A stretch of 64,000 nucleotides of DNA from NCBI GenBank assembly GCA_013399875.1, contig VXAZ01003272.1, forward strand, positions 2,196,643 to 2,260,642. The letters are read 5' to 3'. The notes beneath the pieces are model-generated. The model was not told where the DNA came from and ran no database searches. It saw nothing but the letters and a program-made list of their open reading frames with translations. Below, piece by piece: positions 12,631-23,400 of this stretch. How positions within the stretch are numbered: position 1 is the first letter of the stretch; each line of letters begins with the position of its first letter. The translations under genes were made by a program, and so were the position numbers. The DNA comes from Gymnorhina tibicen. Taxonomy: Eukaryota > Chordata > Aves > Passeriformes > Artamidae.

Positions 12631-13510
12631 TTCTATCAGTTTTTCCAAAAAGCCACACTCATGACTTCCCAAGAAGAACCACAGTTTGTGACATTTTACA
12701 AGTGAGTTTTACTCCCCAAATCCCTCACACACACACAAGTATTTCTGCTGTTTGCACTCAGCTCCGGGGAAGGTGGCACCAGCTTTGTGCTGGCCCTCGT
12801 GCTTTGTGCAGCTCAGGGCCTCGACCAGCAAAATTAAGAATTTTCTCTTCTTAAATACCTCATTTTGACAGCTGGTTTGTTGGCCACTGTTTCACTTCCA
12901 TTCAGATGGCAAATTGAGAGCAAAGCATGGGCAGTGTGGGATGCATTTTTGGTCAGTGAGCAGCAAAGGGCTTTGGCCGTCCCTCCTCCAGCACTTCTAA
13001 GGCACCTCCTGGAGTCAGGCTGGAGTGCTTTTAAAGTGAGCCAGCATCACTTGGATGTGGGTGAGGTGCAGCAATTTGGGAATTGCTCCCAGCTGGTGGA
13101 GAAATTATTTCCAAGCAAGCTGGGTGGCTCTTTAACCGCTCTTCCCAGTAGAAATAAGCTAAAATATATAGAAATTGTTGCTTTGACAAATAATCTAACG
13201 AGCCACTCAACTTGCTTTATGTATTGACTGGAGTTGCTTGACAGTTATTATTATTTTCTAATGATATTAAGTTATAAATTATTAACAAGTGTTTAATTTC
13301 AGTCCAAACAGACCCAACAAAAGGGATTTGTGCAGTTATGAATTGCAGCAAAATACAAAATTGTTGAGCTTTTAGTAAACGCAAACTTGGAGACCCTGGT
13401 TATTTCTCCCTCTTTCAACAGCCAGTCATGAAACTTTCTTGCCCTTTTCACCTTTAAACTTCATTTGAACTTGGAAAGAAGACTTGTGAATTGTGGAGGG
13501 GGGGGGTGGA
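12631..13510. other. Non-coding sequence between CR1 and the assembly gap
   Basis: A short CA run occurs at about 12726-12737. The sequence becomes AT-rich around 13200-13300 and ends in a G homopolymer at about 13495-13507, directly left of the gap. A 120-codon open frame at 12865-13227 has no recognisable feature. No transposon match was seen apart from the CR1 on its left. Confidence 0.55.
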
Positions 13511-13582
13511 NNNNNNNNNNNNNNNNNNNNNNNNNNNNNNNNNNNNNNNNNNNNNNNNNNNNNNNNNNNNNNNNNNNNNNNN
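13511..13582. other. Assembly gap (72 N)
   Basis: Seventy-two undetermined bases. The left flank is a G-rich homopolymer stretch and the right flank is a run of nine A followed by GGGGG, so the gap probably reflects difficulty with low-complexity sequence. Any open frame drawn across it is an artefact. Confidence 0.99.
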
Positions 13583-13640
13583 AAAAAAAAAGGGGGAAGA
13601 AAAGAAAAAGGGTGGGGGCTGGGGGGAGAGAAGCTCTGAT
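13583..13640. repeat. Purine-rich low-complexity sequence at gap edge
   Basis: A-runs and G-runs alternate (AAAAAAAAAGGGGG, AAGAAAAGAAAAAGG, GGGGG). With the G-run left of the gap, this suggests that the missing bases are also purine-rich low-complexity DNA. Confidence 0.7.
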
Positions 13641-13758
13641 TCTGTGTTACCGTAACAGTAATTCTGGCAAAATAATCCTCCTCTTGTGCACGAGTGTCTG
13701 CTACTGCTGCGGGGTAATCAGCTCACATGACATGCCTGGAGGCTAATGCTGGCCTGGG

Positions 13759-13803
13759 CTTTCTTTCTTTCTTTCTTTCTTTCTTTCCTTTTTTTTTTTT
13801 TTA
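13759..13803. repeat. (TTTC)n microsatellite followed by poly-T
   Basis: About seven TTTC units run directly into a T homopolymer of about a dozen bases. On the minus strand this reads as poly-A followed by GAAA units, the shape often left behind a decayed retrotransposed poly-A tail. No adjoining element was recognised. Confidence 0.9.
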
Positions 13804-16800
13804 AAGTCCATATTTAAACAAAGGCTGATTATCCAAACAAGAATTTGGACTGCATCAGCTGGACCAGTTAAATTATAGTTAGTAAAACTTGGCACCTCCA
13901 GAGCTTGGAATGTTACAATTACAGCTGGATCCCCGTTTGGTAGGAGCCGTACAAAGTAATAAAAGTGGAGATTTTTATCTTTATAGGACATAGCTTAACT
14001 CTTTGAACGCGGAGGACTAAGTGCCAAATATTACAGTTAGTGCTCAGACACACAATTCCGGGCCAGGAAATGGGATAAACAGTTGTATCCATGCTCATGT
14101 ATCCATGCCAGCACTTGGGTGGATGCTGTGGCACTTGGAGTGGATGTTCATTATCCTCCAGGATTCCTCTGAGGTAAAGAACAAGAATACCAGCAGCGAT
14201 TTGTTGTTGAACTCCTTTGTCTTCCAGCTGTCTTTTTGACAGCACTGCTGTGGTTTTGTTTGAATTTCTCTTTTTTCTGTGTTTTCCTGTTGCTGTGAAA
14301 AAGGTTTGTGTCCGTGCAGGGTCTGGGTGATCCCTGGAATTGCTGTGATTTTCATCCCTCTGGAAAACTGTCTTCAGTACAGGCTTGAAATCCTGGTGGA
14401 GCTGCTCCAGGGCGGGCAGGAGGCAGGGGATGTGAGGCAGAACTTGGGTTTCGTTTTAACAAACTGCTGTTGACCATTCCAGACTTGTTTTCCCTCCTCT
14501 CCTACAGAGAGGGCTTGGCTTTGATTAGTCACTTGCAAAGCCGAACTTTGGCTTTCTGGTTGTGTAATAAATAGCTCTCTGGTTGCCAGTCAGAAAATGA
14601 AAGTTCTTCTCCTAAAATTAAACCAAGAGGCCTTATCATTAGCCTAGAACAAATCAATGCCTTTGCATTAATTCCCATTGAGTGGGGCCAGTTGACAGCT
14701 TTCCCTGATGGAGTTCTGTGCATTGCTTTCTTTTTTAAGAAATTATTTGTTGTTTGCATTTTCTGAAAACCTTAGTGAGGAATAAGGATTGAAATTCAAG
14801 CAATCAAGACGCTCCAGTGTTTGCAAGAGCCCACCTGCTAGATAATGTTTACCAGGCTGTACCTAGAGTTTTATCTTTGGTCTTCTTTGCACAGAATAAA
14901 AGTTCCCATTCATTAAAGTGTGGAAAAGTTCATTTCCTTTCTCGTGGCAGTTTTACCCCGTCCCAGTGTACTTTTGTCAGTGACAAAGGATACGGATAAC
15001 ACGTGATTGCTGCAGCCACGGTGCCGTGGGAGCTGGGAGAGCAGGGAGCAGGTCTGTCTGAATGGAAGGACGTGGCTTTTCTTGCCTCGAAAACCCAGAG
15101 GTTAAAGGTCTTTCATCAAGATAAACGTGCAGATCCATAAGGTGCAGCTTGGTCGGGGAGGAATGGTACCAACTGGAAGTAAGAAAGACCTAAGGAAAAA
15201 TTGCGAGTTAATGTTTACTCTTTAATTAGAGTTTTAATGGAGTGGCTTTACAACGTGACCTTCCCCGTGGTGGCTGCTTCGGAAGGGGGGGATTTGTGCG
15301 CCGTGGGCTCCCGGGAAGGAGCAGGAGCCGTTGTTGGCTTTGGATCCAACACTCAGCATTTTCCATGGCCGTGGCTCAAGGAAGAACTTCTCCTTCTGGA
15401 ACCAGGACACTGGGCAGCTTTGATTTGTGGGCACACAAAAATATTTGTAGCCTTCTGAGGGTAGCAGGGGTGCAGATGGTTTGGGAGTTGTTTAAATCAG
15501 GTTTCTCAGTACAGTCGGAGTTTTAGGTGAATGGAACAGCAGCCAAATCTGTTGGTTCTTGTGGGTTGATTGTTGTTTAAAGCTTAATTAGAGTAACTTT
15601 TGCTTAAAAAGGAGGAGGAAAACTCTAATTAAATGTAGAGATCTGTGATAACTCTGTAATGCAGCTTTTTTCTCACAAATTCTGCTTGGAATGGAGGTTT
15701 AGATAGATGGCCATAGCCGAAAATAATAATAAGGAAATTCTATTTATGCCGCAAGTCAAGAATTCCCATCACCAGCAAATCCTAATTTACTACTTCATCT
15801 GATTTCTGATGGGAAAAATCTAATTGCTTTTGTACTGGAAATAAAGTTGATTGAACTCTGAGTTTTTCCAGTGGCTCCAAAGGTTATTTCCCAAGCAGTG
15901 CTCTTTTACAAACTGCAGTGGTTTTTAATTTATCTGCTTTTTTTCAGCAGATGAACATTCACTATTATTATATGTAGGGGAAGGGAGGCTCTTAATTCTG
16001 TTCTCTGGTAATGTATTGGTAGGTGGGACATTATTTGACTTCCAGAACTTCACATGAAATCTCCTATTAGAGATGTGATGGCAGAAACTCCCTAGAGATA
16101 AAACTGTGTGATACAGGGAGCAGCCAAATATAATTTTTGTGGGTTTCTTGCTTTCATATCAAGCTCAGCAGTTTCTTTCTAGAAGGAAACACTTGAGGAC
16201 TCCTGCTGCCTATAGGAACTGTTCAATCAGTATTAACAGGCAACTTGTCAGGAGCACAGTCCTTGGAAATACTTGCTGAGGAGGTCCCTGGGCTTTGAAT
16301 AGCAAATGTCAGTCATGAATAACAGAGATTTATTTGTGGTTTTTAATTTTCTAAAGAATTAGAGAACTTCTATTTTGTCTAGGAAGCTAAAAAGTAAAAA
16401 ACAAAATTGGTTTTGCCTTTTGTTTTCGTAGAATCAGATACAATTTACTCACATTTATTCCTGATTGTAATTTCTGTTGATTTAATGATTTTATTTGACC
16501 TGAGTAGTACCTGCTGGTGAGAGGAGAACTGATCACAGGCCAGGAGCTTTATCACTCACCACAGTCTGCCTTGACAAACTATTTAACATGATCAGTAAAA
16601 CCCAGCTTTTCTTGTGAGATATCCAACTCTCTCTGGTTTTGGCAAATCCCAAACTATTTGGAGCCTTGTGCTGCTGCAGGAAAGCTTTGCTTTGTAGCAA
16701 TCCCAGGGAGAAAGGCTCAAAGCAAGGGTGGTGGTATCCCTCAGACTGGGATCAAACCTTCCAAACCTCAAAGATTTATACCAAAAGCTGCACTTGAAAG

Positions 16801-17288
16801 CTTAGGTGGGTTTTCCTTCTCACAGAACTTGTTTTCCCATCACTCTGGCAAATTCCGTCGAGTTCTTCCACCCAGCAGGAATGGATCTGCCCTTGGAAAG
16901 GATTGCCACGAGGAATGGTGCTGGATTTTGTAGGCATCAGCACTGGGAAGCAGCACATTGCTGAAAATGACTCAAAACTACCCAAATGTCTTTGGTTGGG
17001 TTTGTTTTACATGTGGAGGAATTACATTAATTGGTGGAATTACATAACTGGAGAAACCAATTGTTTTTGTAATTATGGTGATGTTTGTGTCTGCCAAGAG
17101 ACTTCCAGTGCAGCAGGTTTAAACTGATCCAATTAGTAACGAAACTGGGGTAATTAACCTATCCATTAATGAAATGTGTGCACGCACACTGCCCTCAGTC
17201 CCCGGTTTGGGGTTGGGTTCTTTTCATTTTCCCGCTGCACAAAGCAAATTTAGTTCCATATAATCTATATTTAAAGCATTTAGAGCCG
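13804..17288. other. Non-coding single-copy sequence
   Basis: No exon or transposon is supported. The part from about 15530 to 16650 is AT-rich and lacks any sizeable open frame. An 11-base inverted repeat built on TAATTA lies at 15584-15632 (see findings). Open frames elsewhere are short and overlap on both strands. Confidence 0.55.
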
Positions 17289-17725
17289 CAGAATAATTTA
17301 AATCGGAAAATACCATTTAAATTGGAAAATACCTCTCCGATCATGGAGTCCAAGCGTTCCCAGCACTGCCAAGGCCACCGCTAACCCACGTCCCCAGGTG
17401 CCACCTCCACAAGGCATTTAAATCCCTCCAGGGTGGGGGACTCCACCACTGCCATGGGCAGCTGTGACAAGGCTGGACGACCCTTAGAGTGAAGGAATTG
17501 TCCCAAATATCCGACCTAAACCTCTCCTGGTGCGGCTTGAGGACTCTCATCCGGGTTTCTTGTTACCTGGGAGAAGAGATGGACCCCACCTTGCCCCACA
17601 CCTCCTGTCACTGAGTTGCAGAGTGAGAAGGTTTCCCCTGAGCCTCCTTTTCTCCAGGCTGAGCCCCCCCAGCTCCTTCAGCCTCTCCCGGTGCTCCAGC
17701 CCCTTCTCAGCTCCGTTCCCCTCTG
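17289..17725 (-). mobile_element. CR1 LINE fragment, ORF2 C-terminus and 3' end
   Basis: Minus-strand CR1 of about 435 bases, the longest in the window. Read on the minus strand it encodes a decayed ORF2 C-terminus, including LKELGGLSLEKRRLRGNL, typical of the end of CR1 reverse transcriptase ORF2. The 3' end follows with GGACTCCATGATC and GAGAGGT. Near the end, 19 bases are duplicated in tandem (17296-17314 and 17315-17333), doubling the TATTTTCC part of the tail. The element is 5'-truncated and carries disabling changes. A 181-codon plus-strand frame crossing this region is simply antisense to the element. Confidence 0.93.
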
Positions 17726-18211
17726 GGATGAGCCCCTCTCTGCCAGGTGATGGGGTGCAATATCCTCTTGAGGAGAACTTCGCTGATTCCTGGGGCTGGG
17801 GCTTCTCGTGGCTCTGCACCCCTTGGCCTGAGGTCAGTGTGCAGTTGCACTTTTGGAGGGATGATCCTCCAGGGAGGGATGGTTCCCATCAGAGAGCCCA
17901 AAGATTAACTGGCACATGGAACAAATCAGCTATTTTTGATAGCAGGGGCTGTGATAAACACTGGACAGTGTGGCTTGTTCAGTGCTCAGGGAACAGTTCA
18001 GGAAGAGTCACCCATGACTGGTCTCAGTGCAGAACTCAGGGAAGGCTCCTCCAAGACAAGGAGCTCTCTGGATAAACTCCTGTGTGCAGCACTATGGAAA
18101 ATTTTACTCAGCAGTTGCCTTCCCTTGTAGTTGATTAATACAAGATTTCAGTGTTCCCAGTCCATTAATCTTCACAAGCACATCTGCATACTGAAAAATG
18201 TTTTTAAAAAC

Positions 18212-18216
<5 letters not shown>

Positions 18217-18245
<29 letters not shown>
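18217..18245 (+). repeat. Poly-A tract
   Basis: About 29 consecutive A bases follow a T-run/A-run stretch. It is long enough to be a retrotransposition tail, but no processed gene copy was recognised just upstream, and no clear target-site duplication was found. Confidence 0.95.
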
Positions 18246-18247
<2 letters not shown>

Positions 18248-19894
18248 ACGGGCGCTGATAATTCCGAAGATAAAAAGAAGTTGAAAGAGCGACACTAAAC
18301 TGCAGTTCACTTGCATGATGTGAATCCCAGTCCAACGTGAGAGAGGGGCTTTGCCACTTCAAATATTTTAATTGTGTAAGAGGAAAACATTGAAAAGTGG
18401 TTGTTCGCCAGGCACTGGATGCAGTTCCCACTGCGAAATATCCTGGCCTGTGTTGTATCAAGTAATAGTATCTTGCAAGTCAGAAAGGAATATTAGGGAA
18501 GTGTTAGAGACATCACAGGAGGAGTTGGAGGTGAAGTTTGGGCTGTTGAGAAAGTTAATTACCCTGGAAAGGAATTAATAGTGGAGGTGTGTAAGAGTGA
18601 AATGCCAGGAGAGCAGGATTTGGGATTTAAGGAGTGCACAGCTAAAACTGGATAGCTGAGCCGTTCTTTCCTAGCACATTTGTTGGTACAAACAGGGTAA
18701 CAGTGATGTCCAGATGCCTGATATTTCCTGAAACTGAGGATTTTAAGGGTTCCCTTCACCTTCTGAAACTGCAGCTTAACAAACAACAAACCCCATGGTT
18801 AGTTTTATGACCCTGGATTTCTGTTTCTTTTACCAAGTACTTTCCTAGTAAGGAGATACCTGGAAAGCCTGCCAGGTAACTTTGTGATCTCTTTCCCATT
18901 TATCCCAGACGTACTGAAAGCCCTTATTGTACAAGGCAGCCTCTGCTTCGAGGGAAGACAGCACAACAAAACCTCCTGAACTCTGCTCAGCACTTCCGTG
19001 GGGGAATTGCTTCGTGAGGAGTTTGGGGCTTACAGCTTGGGCAGGATCCTGCCATGAACCAGCCTTCGTTTGGTGGGCTGGGACACTGCCAGGCACCTTC
19101 TGCCAGCTCTGGGGACAGCTGTGACATCTCCAGGGCTGAATTCCCACATCCCTTCCCCGGCCAAGCGCTTCCAGCCACGACACGAACGAGGCACCGAGAG
19201 CAAACCAAGCAGGGAAGGGCTGAAAATCTGGAAAAATCAGTTTAGCCCTTAATTAGTTCAGATTTTTACTGAAAGTAACTGGCTCCTAAGTTCATTTAAA
19301 GAACTAATTTTCTAGATCTGAGTGTTTTTATAGCGAGGGGATGTTGTAAAGAAGTTGTTTATAATGGAGTTTATCTTAGGCATGGAACTTTTTGCCAGCC
19401 TAGTATCAGGAACGGTCTGGAAAAGCCTTCCAGTGGTGGTAGCTTAAGGAAGGGGGGACCAGGGTGGGGGAGAAAACCTAATAAAAATAGCTGAGATCAT
19501 TCAACAGTTATCAAGAAACAGATACTGCAATTTTATAACAGAGAGCACTAAAAGTATATGCACTCTTAAAAGGCAATTAAAATGTATACTCCAAAACTAT
19601 AAAACATTTTCTTTTCATCTGGAACATTGAGGGCAGATTACAACACATTAATAACGTTTTGTTTACAGTTCAGTTTCTGATGGCTTCCAAATGCAGTCTG
19701 TGTAGATTAACCAGAAGGAGTCCAGTTCTCTTTTAAGAGAGCTTGTAAAGGAAAGCAATGTGGTAAGATTGTTATGAAAAGCTGGTGTATTTAGGAAATA
19801 GCACTTAGCAGGGTCTCTCTGAATGGCTGCCAGGTCAGGAAGCTGAAGTGCAAGGCTTGGCCCTGGTTCAGGCCCCCCAGTCCCGGCTCCTTGA

Positions 19895-20200
19895 CCACAC
19901 AGTACGTCAGGAGCGAGGCCCGGCGAGCCAGGAGCCCCACCACGCCCCCGCCGCTTGGCACACGCATTTTCACATAACCCAGGGCTCCGGGGGGAGGGAG
20001 GCACGCCGGGGCCCAGGGAACAGGCAGCTTATTAAAATAGAAATGGATAAATAAAACAGGCCTGGGAATGGAGCGGTGGCTCGGTCCCGCTGCCGAGGGC
20101 GCACGGCTCGGAGCCGGCCCTCGTCCCTCTGCTCCTCCTCGCCCTCGTCCTCTGCCTTCCCCGGGCCTGTGCCAGCTGCACCTCCCGCTGCAGGGCTGGA
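19895..20200. other. CpG-rich patch
   Basis: About twenty CpG dinucleotides fall within roughly 300 bases, including dense runs around 19918-19960 and 20070-20165, well above the surroundings. In vertebrates such patches often mark promoters or unmethylated regulatory DNA. A short AT-rich insert at 20030-20055 breaks it into two. Open frames on both strands (up to about 160 codons) reflect the GC content. No start exon with a donor site was convincing. Confidence 0.5.
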
Positions 20201-20273
20201 GGAGCACCAGGACACTGTCCCAAGATCCCTGGTAAATGGGGCAAGCAGTGGCAGGACAAGGGGGAACGGCCCT

Positions 20274-20432
20274 GAGCTGCAGGAGGGTGGGTTTAGGTCA
20301 GGTACGCGGAAGGAACTGTTCCCCGGAGGTTCTGGCACGGGCCGCCCAGAGAAGCTGTGGCTGCCCCATCCCTGGAAGTGTCCCGGGCCAGGCTGGAGCA
20401 GCGTGGTCTGCTGGAAGGTGTGGAGAGGCTGC
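20274..20432 (+). mobile_element. CR1 LINE fragment, ORF2 end/3' region
   Basis: Sense CR1 remnant. Recognisable blocks are AGGAGGGTGGGTTTAGGT, GAAGGAACTGTTCCC, GCCCAGAGAAGCTGTGGCTG, CCCTGGAAGTGTCC and the GGCCAGGCTGGAGCAGC block. It stops before the usual 3' tail, so it is truncated at both ends. It lies just to the right of the CpG-rich patch. Confidence 0.88.
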
Positions 20433-23400
20433 CAGGGCAAACAGGTGCCTGAGCTCCTCTCCTGCCCTCAGCGTGGTTTATCCACTGCAAGAACTTCTCC
20501 ACAAAACCAAATTCTCATTCTCATCCCAAAGTGTTTCCTCCGTGCAATATCTTCCTGATTGTTATAGTCACAGGAATGAGGGAAAACAGCATTGGCCTGG
20601 AGTTAGTTTAGTTCATGATATCGTGACTTCTGCCACTCCTGGGGACTTTTTCATTGCTGTTCTCTATTTGGAAAAGGTCAAAACGGGACACACTGCTGAC
20701 CTAGCACATGGTGTCCTTCTTCTGTATCTCCCTTTTTCCCTGGCAGACAGCTCTGTTTAAGGAGAATAACACAGCAGAGAAACTTTATTTTTCTGCAATG
20801 CTGCAATGGTATATTTTATATTAAATGCAAAGGGAACACGATTGCTCTCCAGTCACTCTTTCATGAGAGCTGTCCTTGGGCTGAGCTTCACTGCGTGTAT
20901 AAGTAAATGCTGATCATTTGTACAGGCTGCTTTCAGGGCTCTCAAATCACTCTTTTGCCCTTAGAAATTGATCCCCTGGTTAGAAAAATCTGCTTTTCAC
21001 AGCCACTAAGATCACCTCAAAAATATTTTTATAGAGAAATGGGGGGGGATAAAGTGCGTGGTTCCATTCAGTGCTCGGGTCCCTAATAACTGCTGCCTTT
21101 CCTTGGAAAGAGCCCTGGCTATTTGCAACGTGTTGTACATTAGCAACTGGTCCGTTTGATGGGAAAACCTAATAAATTGCTGTTACTCAGAACTGAGTAA
21201 TTATACACAAAATTCAGTGTGTGCCTGTGAGAGAGGAACTTCAGCCTGTTCTTGGTTTCAGACAGTGACTCATTAAGCCACCCTAATGCCTCGGATATGC
21301 AGCGGAAGACTCCGAACGTTAACACTTCCATTCTCATCTCCATAAATGAGGATTTGAACACATAATTCCCTGAGATGAGTCTATACCTCTTGATTTTTAT
21401 TTCTAAATCTATGCTCGACTGGCAGATGTTGGGGAATAGCTTTTAGCATTTTTTTTCATTTAGATTCTGATTAAAAGATACGCTTTTTTTTTTTTCCTTA
21501 AAACCAGCAAAACTAATTATTCATGAGCGCAAAAATCATCATCCCTGACTAAGAGACGTCTCAATTGAGGGTCAGCAGCAGATGACACGAGGTCTGTAAC
21601 AACTGTGTCCCAGAATGGTGTTTCTGGATTTCATTATCTGCAGGAATGGAGGAGAGGAGAAAGTTCAGGAGCTGCTCCCACCTGGCCGTGCTCAGACCCC
21701 GAGTGCTGCGTTGGGAGCCAGGGAATGTGGGTTTGCTCAGGGCTCTGGGGTTCCTCTGCTTCCCCTTGCTGGGCTTCAGCTCTCAGGGCATCATTCCCAG
21801 GGACTGAAAAGCTGAGGAATGGGAGGGAGAAAGAAAAAACTGTTTTTTAAGCTGCTCCAGGGTGACTGGATTCCTTCAGCTGTCCGTGTACTCAAAGACC
21901 TATCCTGGAATAAGTTTTCCCGTGTTTATTATTCATATCCTGCCCAGTTGCTGGTTATTTGTCACCACACCTTCATTACTGTCAGGATGAAAACTATTTT
22001 CAGTGTCTTTGCTGTGTTCCTGGTTTGCTTCCTGATGTTGTGCAACCTGAAATCGTGATCCTTTGGGCAGCTGGAGCAATGTGGAAGGATCCAGACTTGT
22101 ACCACTGTGCATTGTCTAAAACCCCTGACTCGGAGAAAAACAGTGTATCTGATTTCATTAGCTGAGAGATCATAATCCAATTATTTTATTTTTAATTTCT
22201 CTTTCCTGAGCTCTTTTGCAGATGCTGCTTTTTGGCCCTTTGACAGAAGCCTTTCAGCTTTCCTTATGAAAATCCCAGATCGCAGCCTTCCGTGGGGGTA
22301 TTTCTTGAGTTATAGAGTTAACCTGAGAAAGCAGAAAAAAGGCCTTATTACATTGCTACAAGCTGCCAGCTCCTTGCTAATATTTTAAAGGTGTGGGTGC
22401 ATGTGTTGCTCTTGTGTAGTATCAGTTCTCTCTGATTTTGTAAACAGAGCCCTGTGAACCCTGAGTACCCGAACTGCGGTGTAGAGGCAAAACTGAAATT
22501 ACTCATTTAAGGTCATCTGTTTTTACTGACACACCAAAGGTCTAGGAGAAGGAGTGAGCAAGCATCATATTTCTCAAATACAAAATTTTACAGTGGGAAT
22601 GTGTTATAAAACATTCTGCCAGTGTTGTTTCCCTTGGGATTTAGAGTGAGAGACATGAAGGCTGACAACTCTCTTCCTGTTGTAGGTCAGAGCTTCAAGG
22701 AACTCTGTAATCTTCCCACCAGCTTTACTCTCTCCTGGAACTCACGGTTAAAATTAGATGCTGGCTGAACTTTAGCAGTTCAATTTGAAAGCTTTTCGGA
22801 GGCAAAAGTAAAACAACTGCAGAGGGGAGTTTTCTCACAGTGCCATTTTGAGAACCACTTTGTGCGGAGGAACGTCCCCCGTGAACCGACGGCTCTCTGG
22901 CCTAGATGTTTCCATAAATCCTGATTAACAAGAGAGGCCACTGGGCAGCATGGAAATAATCTCTGTGGGTGCTTTCTCTTGCAGGAGGTATCTTTCTTCA
23001 GGACGTTGCATTGCATTTTGGGTTGATTGCTGGTTTTCTCCCGGTTTCCCCTCCTGCCCCACCAGTTGCCAAGCAGTTTCTGCCCCAGCAGAAAGTCAAA
23101 CATCAAACAAACAAGGGGGAAAGAGTGGGTGACCAGGCCTTACAGTAAGTGCTGTGAGTTATGGACTGCAAAACCAGGAATTAGGCAGGACCTGGAGTTC
23201 CAGCAGCACGGGAAAGCCTGGGCACACAGTCCAGGAGGGTGAGGTGTTCTGCTTAGTCTCTGCTGCAGGATGCTGTGCCCGTCCCGCTCAGAGCCCAGCC
23301 TGCCTTGATTACCCCTTTTATTCAGGACTCAAAACAGCTTGTAAATTTTTTTATCATTCCTTCCCAGATTGCGTGGAGCGTATTGTAGCCTTCCCTTGCC

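Larger units (their letters stand above)
17726..20273. other. Non-coding sequence with poly-A tract
   Basis: The stretch holds a 29-base A run at 18217-18245 and a CpG-rich patch near 19.9-20.2 kb, both listed separately. A 27-base splice-flanked segment lies at 18849-18875 (see findings). The AT-rich part at 19240-19660 has nothing recognisable. Confidence 0.55.

Noticed and set aside
13465..13746. 93-codon frame crossing the gap
   Set aside because: It depends on undetermined bases and homopolymers.
16560..16630. Minus-strand segment before a GTGAGT donor
   Set aside because: The acceptor has a poor pyrimidine tract and the frames tested contain stops.
17530..18075. 181-codon plus-strand open frame
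   Set aside because: Its first part is antisense to a CR1 copy; the remainder has no recognisable feature.
18100..18245. Processed pseudogene ending in the 29-base A run
   Set aside because: No gene-like sequence or target-site duplication was recognised beside the tract.
20236..20760. 174-codon plus-strand open frame
   Set aside because: Its first half is the CR1 fragment at 20274-20432 read in an arbitrary frame.
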